The notes beneath the pieces were generated by a model, which did no database searches, was not told where the DNA came from, and saw nothing but the letters and a program-made list of their open reading frames with translations. Source: Clostridia bacterium (GTDB taxonomy: Bacteria > Bacillota > Clostridia > Oscillospirales > UBA644). Taken from it: a DNA stretch of 10,144 nt. This document shows, piece after piece, positions 6,298 to 10,144 of this stretch. Position numbers and translations under genes: made by a program. The stretch is taken from positions 1 through 10,144 of the forward strand of contig JAFPBP010000198.1 of NCBI GenBank assembly GCA_017424085.1, written 5' to 3'. How positions within the stretch are numbered: the stretch's first letter is position 1; the number at the start of each line of letters is the position of its first letter.

Positions 6298-6354
6298 AAC
6301 AAATTCAAATGGATTTTCGTATAGTGAAACAAATTCACAAGTCGATTCAAATTC
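6298..6354. repeat. Three CAAATTC repeats upstream of the zinc-ribbon promoter
   Basis: CAAATTC occurs at 6300-6306, 6330-6336 and 6348-6354. The first two are part of a longer AACAAATTCA match (6298-6307 and 6328-6337) spaced exactly 30 nt, close to three helical turns. The rest of the 181-nt gap between the deacetylase stop and the zinc-ribbon start (6196-6376) is A/T-rich and holds the promoter and leader, with no convincing gene. No clear terminator for the deacetylase is visible. A regulator-binding role is only a guess. Confidence 0.35.
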
Positions 6355-6376
6355 GTTTTTATGCAAAATAACAATG

Positions 6377-7249
6377 TCATTCCGCACCGAAAATCCGTGC
6401 CATAAACTCTTCCGTGCTCTCTCCCGAGGGACGGTTGAACCGCCCGAGTCGGTAAAGCCGATCGGGGGCAAGGGCGGAGAGATAATTCACCCGTTCCTCG
6501 CAGGTCAGAGCCGCCCGAAACCCCAGCGATTGCAAAACAAACACAGCCTCGGAGCTGATCGCCCCATAGGGGTAGGCAAAGACCGTCGGCGTCACCCCCG
6601 ACTTCTCCGACAGGATCGATTGCAGACGGCTCAGATCCTCCGACAGAGCAGCGGAATAGGCAGCCACCGATTCATCGGACTTCTTCATGCATCCCCGCCG
6701 CAATCCGACGGTATGCATCTCATAGGTATGGTTTGCGATCTCCACCCGTCCCGATGCGGCAAGGTCGGCAATATCGTCCCAGGTCAGATAGGCGTAGGAG
6801 GGATCGGGATCGGAGGTTTCGGAATACCGCTGGCAAAAGCTTCCCACCACGGAGATGACAGCCTTCATATTATATTTCCGAAGCAACGGAAGCACGTTGG
6901 TCTTGTTGTTCAGGAAACCGTCGTCCAACGTAATGACCACGGGGCGCTCGGGCAAGGTTCCCTCCCCGTTCACGTACGCCACCAGATCGGAGACGAACAC
7001 GGCGGTATACCCCCGTTGGGACAGCCATCGCAGATCCTCCTCAAAGGTCTCGGGAGAAAGAATGTATTTGGATTGGATCCGATCGTTATGGCAAACGCTG
7101 TGATACATGAGGATCGGCACGGGAGTCCCTCGGGATACGGCGCTGACCGCCCGATAGCATCCCGCCCCCAGCAGACATCCCAGCATTACCCCCACGGCGA
7201 TCAACAGAATCACCGCCTTTTTCCCGCTGATCAGCATCCGAACCTTCAT
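6377..7249 (-). CDS. Membrane-anchored polysaccharide deacetylase (NodB/CE4 family)
   Basis: This 290-residue protein has a short cytoplasmic N-terminus, one hydrophobic segment at about 11-33 (signal anchor or signal peptide) and an extracellular CE4 deacetylase domain. CE4 enzymes remove acetyl groups from peptidoglycan or other N-acetylated glycans with a metal. Motif 1 is TLDDGF (107-112, catalytic and metal aspartates D109 and D110). Motif 2 is NHTYEMH (173-179, metal ligands H174 and H179). Motif 3 is FAYPYG (224-229). PVPILMYHSV (43-52) is the usual opening strand. C31 after LLGAG is not a good lipobox because the -3 residue is Gly. The chosen ATG at 7247-7249 has AAGGGG about 7 nt upstream. 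In-frame upstream ATGs would put a basic tail before the membrane segment and have weaker sites. It is divergent from the sigma factor operon, 163 nt apart, with no strong promoter of its own visible. Family firm; the exact glycan is unknown. Confidence 0.93.
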   Translation of the reverse strand: MKVRMLISGKKAVILLIAVGVMLGCLLGAGCYRAVSAVSRGTPVPILMYHSVCHNDRIQSKYILSPETFEEDLRWLSQRGYTAVFVSDLVAYVNGEGTLPERPVVITLDDGFLNNKTNVLPLLRKYNMKAVISVVGSFCQRYSETSDPDPSYAYLTWDDIADLAASGRVEIANHTYEMHTVGLRRGCMKKSDESVAAYSAALSEDLSRLQSILSEKSGVTPTVFAYPYGAISSEAVFVLQSLGFRAALTCEERVNYLSALAPDRLYRLGRFNRPSGESTEEFMARIFGAE

Positions 7250-7310
7250 AGAATCGCCCCTTCCTCGCTTCCTCATCTTATGCGGGAGAGAAAAAAAATA
7301 TCCCAACCCG

Positions 7311-7340
7311 TTGACAAGATCCCCGATTTCATGATATAAT
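7311..7340 (+). promoter_or_regulatory. Sigma-A promoter of the sigma/anti-sigma operon
   Basis: TTGACA (7311-7316) and TATAAT (7335-7340) are separated by 18 nt. Transcription would start near 7347, giving a leader of about 66 nt before the sigma factor ATG. The match is to the housekeeping sigma factor, so at least basal expression does not depend on the encoded ECF factor. No obvious ECF-type autoregulatory promoter was recognised in 7250-7412. Confidence 0.85.
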
Positions 7341-7412
7341 GAAAAAAATTTTCAGACCATGCAATAAAACGCCCCACTCCTGCGTTATATGGGTGAAAGG
7401 AGGACCCAAACA

Positions 7413-7961
7413 ATGTCCGGACATGATCACACCCGAACCCTGGAACTCAGCCTCGTCGGAATCGCGGCGGGACAAAGCGACGCCTTTGAAGTGTTGTACC
7501 AAGAAACCCACGCGGGCGTATATGCCTTCGCTCTGTCGATTCTGAAAAACGCCCACGACGCCCAGGACATTCTGCACGATACATTTTTGAAAGTTTACGA
7601 CACCGCACCCACATATACCCCCATGGGAAAGCCCATGGCGTGGATCCTCACCATTACGCGGAACCTCTGCTACTCCCATCTGAGAGAGAAACAGAAAACT
7701 GCGGAAATCGCCCCCGAGGAGTGGGATCTGCACATAGAGCCCCGCGAGGATCTGAACCGGGAGGAACGAATCGTCCTTTCGGAGGGGCTGAAGACCCTGA
7801 GCGACCAAGAGCGGCAGATCGTTCTGCTCCACGCCGTCTCGGATCTGAAGCACCGACAGATCTCGGAATTGCTCAGCCTCCCCCTCTCCACCGTCCTGTC
7901 CAAATATCGGCGGGCGATCAAGAAATTAGAACAATTACTCGGAAAGGAGACCGACGAATGA
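7413..7961 (+). CDS. ECF-type RNA polymerase sigma factor
   Basis: This 182-residue protein is a sigma-70 family factor of the extracytoplasmic function type, with only regions 2 and 4. Region 2 spans about 24-92. It includes DAQDILHDTFLKVY (49-62, the core-binding and -10 melting part) and PMAWILTITRNLCYSHLR (74-91, region 2.4 helix). A linker of about 30 acidic residues follows. Region 4 (121-175) carries TLSDQERQIVLLH and a helix-turn-helix at about 145-168 (LKHRQISELLSLPLSTVLSKYRRA) for the -35 element. The ATG at 7413-7415 follows AAAGGAGG (7396-7403) by 9 nt and is preferred over the ATG at 7389, which lies before the ribosome site. Its TGA overlaps the anti-sigma ATG (ATGA), a standard arrangement for stoichiometric sigma/anti-sigma synthesis. 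It is not a SigI-type factor, although its partner has an RsgI-like sensor. Confidence 0.93.
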   Translation: MSGHDHTRTLELSLVGIAAGQSDAFEVLYQETHAGVYAFALSILKNAHDAQDILHDTFLKVYDTAPTYTPMGKPMAWILTITRNLCYSHLREKQKTAEIAPEEWDLHIEPREDLNREERIVLSEGLKTLSDQERQIVLLHAVSDLKHRQISELLSLPLSTVLSKYRRAIKKLEQLLGKETDE

Positions 7962-9550
7962 ACGAAAAGAACATCAATCAAACCGTGAAAACATCCTTTG
8001 AAAAGGTTACACCCGACGTTTTTGACCAGGTCGTGGAGCATTGCACCCCCAGAGCCGCGAAGACCGTAGTCCTTCCCACGCGGAAGAATCCCTACCTGCG
8101 GATGATCAGCGTGGCGGCGGCGTTCCTGCTGCTGTTGGGCATCGCCTTCACCTCCATCGGCTACGGCTGGAGCAACGCCGTGACCACCACCGTCTCTCTG
8201 GACGTGAACCCCAGCGTGGAAATCCTTCTGAACCGCAACGAAAAGGTCAAGGAGATCCATGCCCTCAACGAAGACGCCCGCATCATCCTGGGCGATATGA
8301 ATTTTGAAGGAAGCTCCCTGGACGTGGCGATCAACGCGCTGATCGGCTCCATGCTCCGAAACGGATATATCACCGAGCTTGCAAACTCCATTCTCATCAG
8401 CGTAGACGATAACAACTCCGATCGGGCAAAGAATCTGCAGGAAAAGCTGACCCGAGAGATCGAGACCCTGCTTCAGACCGAAACCTTCAACGGCGCCATT
8501 CTCTGCCAGACCGTTACCAAGACCGACGAGCTTTCCGCCGTTGCCAAGGCGCACAACATCTCCCTTGGGAAAGCCAAGCTCATCAATCAGCTGGTCGCTC
8601 AGAACACCACCTACACCTTCGAGGATCTGGTGGGGCTTTCCATCAACGATCTGAACCTTCTCGTCGAATCGGGGCACGCCGCTCCCGAAAACACTCAGTC
8701 CTCGGGCACCGCCAGCGAAAAGGCGTATATTGGCTTTGACAAGGCGAAGGAAATTGCCTTCACCCACGCGGCAGTTCCCGCAGGCACCACCCTTAACGCC
8801 AAAACCGATCTGGACAGCGAAAAGGGAATCATCATCTACGAGGTGGAATTCACCTACGACGGATACGAATACGAATACGACATCAACGCCACCACGGGAG
8901 AGATCCTTCACGTGGAAAAGGAGCGGGACGACGACAAGCGCCCCTCCGACAACCAATCCGGAACCCAAACCACTCCGAATCAGGGAACGTCCTCCGATTC
9001 CCAGAGCGGAACCTCCAATCCCCCCGCCGCAACCGAGTTGACCGCAGAGCAGGTCAAGCAGATCGCCTTCAACCATGCGGGCGTCACCGCTGACAAGGTC
9101 TACGGTCTGAAGGTAGAACGGGATCGGGACGACGGAGTCGTAACCTACGACGTGGAATTCAAGGCAGACGGCGTGGAATACGAATACGAGATCCACGCTG
9201 TCAGCGGAAAGATTCTGGAATACGACAGTGAACGGGACGATGACGCCGCACGCACCTCCTCCACCCAAACTGTATCGGCGAAGACCGAGCCCGCCGTGAC
9301 CGAATCGAAGGCCACCGAAACGAAGACCACAGGGGCCCCCGCAACCATCACCGCAGACCGCGCCAAGGAGATCGCTCTTGCACACGCAGGCGTGTCCGCC
9401 GCCGATGCCCGTGGACTGGAATGCGAAACGGATACCGACGATCGCGTGGACCACTACGACGTGGAATTCAAGGCGAACGGTCTGGAATACGATTACGAAA
9501 TTTCCTTCGACGGTACGGTTCTGAAATCCGAAAAGGAGCGGGACGACTGA
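7958..9550 (+). CDS. Membrane anti-sigma factor, RsgI-like middle domain with three PepSY domains
   Basis: This 530-residue single-pass membrane protein most likely holds the coupled ECF sigma factor inactive until an envelope signal arrives. Residues 1-47 form a short cytoplasmic anti-sigma segment (KVTPDVFDQVVEHC at 16-29), and about 49-69 is the membrane helix. Residues about 74-245 are an RsgI-like extracellular domain. Its opening, VSLDVNPSVEILLN (79-92), contains the conserved Asn84-Pro85 pair, the bond reported to self-cleave in Clostridium thermocellum RsgI. Three PepSY domains follow at about 256-322, 360-427 and 462-529, each ending in an E-x-D-D-like acidic patch. Ser/Thr/Pro/Gln-rich linkers (326-358, 430-461) separate them. 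The start at 7958-7960 has AAAGGAG 7 nt upstream and overlaps the sigma stop. An open reading extension back to 7640 is only an out-of-frame pass through the sigma gene. A strong terminator follows. The signal is unknown; PepSY domains are often protease-regulatory, and cell-wall or polymer sensing is a guess. Confidence 0.88.
   Translation: MNEKNINQTVKTSFEKVTPDVFDQVVEHCTPRAAKTVVLPTRKNPYLRMISVAAAFLLLLGIAFTSIGYGWSNAVTTTVSLDVNPSVEILLNRNEKVKEIHALNEDARIILGDMNFEGSSLDVAINALIGSMLRNGYITELANSILISVDDNNSDRAKNLQEKLTREIETLLQTETFNGAILCQTVTKTDELSAVAKAHNISLGKAKLINQLVAQNTTYTFEDLVGLSINDLNLLVESGHAAPENTQSSGTASEKAYIGFDKAKEIAFTHAAVPAGTTLNAKTDLDSEKGIIIYEVEFTYDGYEYEYDINATTGEILHVEKERDDDKRPSDNQSGTQTTPNQGTSSDSQSGTSNPPAATELTAEQVKQIAFNHAGVTADKVYGLKVERDRDDGVVTYDVEFKADGVEYEYEIHAVSGKILEYDSERDDDAARTSSTQTVSAKTEPAVTESKATETKTTGAPATITADRAKEIALAHAGVSAADARGLECETDTDDRVDHYDVEFKANGLEYDYEISFDGTVLKSEKERDD
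8723..9544 (+). repeat. Three coding repeats encoding PepSY domains
   Basis: The units are about 8723-8923, 9035-9238 and 9341-9544. Units 2 and 3 share a 21-base identical stretch (9145-9165 and 9454-9474), offset by 309 nt, exactly 103 codons. Unit 1 is more diverged but keeps a V-E-F-x-x-D-G-x-E-Y-E-Y-like strand. This points to in-frame duplication, with units 2 and 3 the more recent pair. Confidence 0.8.
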
Positions 9551-9571
9551 TCGCAAAACCGAATAGAACCG

Positions 9572-9609
9572 AAATCGGTCTCATACCTTGGTGTGAGACC
9601 GATTTTTTT
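9572..9609 (+). terminator. Strong intrinsic terminator after the sigma/anti-sigma operon
   Basis: A 15-bp stem pairs 9572-9586 with 9591-9605 (one G-U pair), closed by the tetraloop CTTG (9587-9590). A T7 run at 9603-9609 overlaps the 3' arm. The ribosome site of the next gene (9611-9616) begins 1 nt after the T-run. Upstream, AACCGAA is duplicated at 9557-9563 and 9567-9573. The second copy can pair with CGGT at 9576-9579 to make a competing small hairpin, so an attenuator is conceivable. Confidence 0.9.
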
Positions 9610-9624
9610 GAGGAGGAAATCCAT

Positions 9625-10144
9625 ATGGATACCATACGACGCAATTCCAAAGGACCCGACGTGGCGCTTTTGCAGGCAATTCTCAACCGCCTCGGGTTCA
9701 ACGCAGGTACGGTGGACGGAGTCTTCGGCTCCCGCACCGAAACTGCGGTGATCCGTTTTCAGAGGTCGGCGGGACTGTCCCCCGACGGGGTGGTGGGTCC
9801 CCGTACGTGGAGGGCGCTGAACCCCTATCTTATGGGATACGTGACCCACGTGATCCGCGAGGGAGATACCTTTTTCACTCTGGCGCAACGGTACAACACC
9901 TCGGTCAGCGCCATTCAGACGGCGAATCCCGATCTGGAACCCACCCGTCTGCAGATCGGACAGCGGGTGACGATCCCCCTGCGGGATTCGGTGGTGCTGA
10001 CCAACATTCCCTACACCTCCAAGACCCTGCGCCGCAACATCGAAGGCTTGAAGGCACGCTACCCCTTCCTGCAATCGGGAGTCATCGGGCGAAGCGTGAG
10101 CGGACAGGAGATCTATTATCTCACCTTCGGAAACGGACCCATCC
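9625..10144 (+). CDS. PG-binding/LysM/M14 metallopeptidase, gamma-D-glutamyl-diamino acid endopeptidase-like (C-terminus cut by window)
   Basis: The 173 visible residues show three modules in order. A PG_binding_1 domain (about 7-67) has SKGPDVALLQAILNRLGF and GVFGSRTETAVIRFQ with VVGPRTW. A LysM domain (about 72-118) has VTHVIREGDTFFTLAQRYNTS and LQIGQRVTIP. The start of an M14 zinc carboxypeptidase-fold domain follows from about 127 (PYTSKTLRRNIEGLKARYPF, then VIGRSVSGQEIYYLTFG). This layout matches gamma-D-glutamyl-L-diamino acid endopeptidases, which cut peptidoglycan stem peptides. The metal ligands (HxxE and a later His) lie beyond the window. There is no signal peptide or membrane segment at the N-terminus. 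This agrees with the sporulation-related endopeptidase I of Bacillus sphaericus as I recall it, and suggests internal action or release with the spore (inference). The ATG at 9625 follows AGGAGG (9611-9616) by 8 nt, directly behind a terminator. Confidence 0.9.
   Translation, partial: MDTIRRNSKGPDVALLQAILNRLGFNAGTVDGVFGSRTETAVIRFQRSAGLSPDGVVGPRTWRALNPYLMGYVTHVIREGDTFFTLAQRYNTSVSAIQTANPDLEPTRLQIGQRVTIPLRDSVVLTNIPYTSKTLRRNIEGLKARYPFLQSGVIGRSVSGQEIYYLTFGNGPI

Noticed and set aside
6325..6339. GTGAA-ACAAA-TTCAC inverted repeat as a terminator of the deacetylase gene
   Set aside because: The stem is only five A/T-rich pairs with no following U-tract, so termination is not supported.
6202..6471. 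Minus-strand 89-codon open frame covering the zinc-ribbon promoter
   Set aside because: It overlaps the end of the deacetylase gene and the perfect promoter at 6251-6279, and its product matches no family I know.
7151..7162. Possible lipobox around C31 of the deacetylase
   Set aside because: The -3 position is Gly instead of Leu/Val/Ile/Ala, so lipid modification is not convincing; a signal anchor is more likely.
6140..7339. Plus-strand 399-codon open frame
   Set aside because: It lies opposite the deacetylase and the zinc-ribbon start, has His/Gly/Pro-rich non-protein-like translation, and lacks a ribosome site.
7640..7957. In-frame 5' extension of the anti-sigma gene
   Set aside because: This stretch runs out of frame through the sigma factor. 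The ATG at 7958 has a good ribosome site and an ATGA overlap with the sigma stop.
7670..9556. Very long open frame (628 codons) on the minus strand opposite the sigma/anti-sigma genes
   Set aside because: It mirrors two well-supported genes, has Gly/Val-rich low-complexity translation, no ribosome site and no recognisable domain. It results from codon bias on the other strand.

Overview
The window reads like a chromosomal segment of a Gram-positive, low-oxygen Bacillota of the Clostridia type. This rests on strong AGGAGG-type ribosome sites, near-consensus sigma-A promoters, an RsgI-like anti-sigma factor with PepSY domains, an M14 peptidase with PG_binding_1 and LysM modules, and a small double zinc-ribbon protein typical of Clostridia. 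The taxon is an inference; no rRNA or other marker is present. All twelve genes look intact apart from the two cut by the window ends. I see no mobile element, CRISPR array, tRNA or rRNA.

Region 1 (1-4385, minus strand) is a tight five-gene catabolic-looking operon. In transcription order it encodes a zinc-ligand-poor MDR dehydrogenase, a Gfo/Idh/MocA oxidoreductase, an SDR oxidoreductase, a diverged type I 3-dehydroquinate-dehydratase-like enzyme, and a PIG3-type quinone oxidoreductase that runs off the left edge. Two junctions are ATGA stop/start overlaps, and the other two gaps are 10 and 24 nt. An AraC-family regulator (4507-5262, plus) is divergent to it, and the two promoters overlap in a 121-nt region with short direct repeats. 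The simplest reading is that the AraC protein senses a substrate and switches on a pathway for a cyclic or keto-sugar-like compound by redox steps plus Schiff-base dehydration. The substrate cannot be read from the sequence.

Region 2 (5261-7249) is a housekeeping block on the minus strand. It holds a membrane-anchored polysaccharide deacetylase, then a zinc-ribbon protein behind a perfect TTGACA-17-TATAAT promoter, then a family I inorganic pyrophosphatase. A bidirectional terminator separates the pyrophosphatase from the convergent araC-type gene.

Region 3 (7311-10144, plus) is a cell-envelope signalling block. A sigma-A promoter drives an ECF-type sigma factor, which is translationally coupled by ATGA to a single-pass anti-sigma factor. 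That protein has an RsgI-like middle domain containing the Asn-Pro motif, plus three extracellular PepSY domains. After a strong terminator hairpin comes a PG_binding/LysM/M14 peptidase without a signal peptide; its ribosome site touches the terminator U-tract.

The points most worth a second look are the dehydroquinase-like enzyme with altered active-site positions inside a redox-rich operon, the pairing of an ECF sigma factor with an RsgI-type sensor carrying PepSY repeats, and two genes whose ribosome sites lie directly behind terminator-like hairpins.
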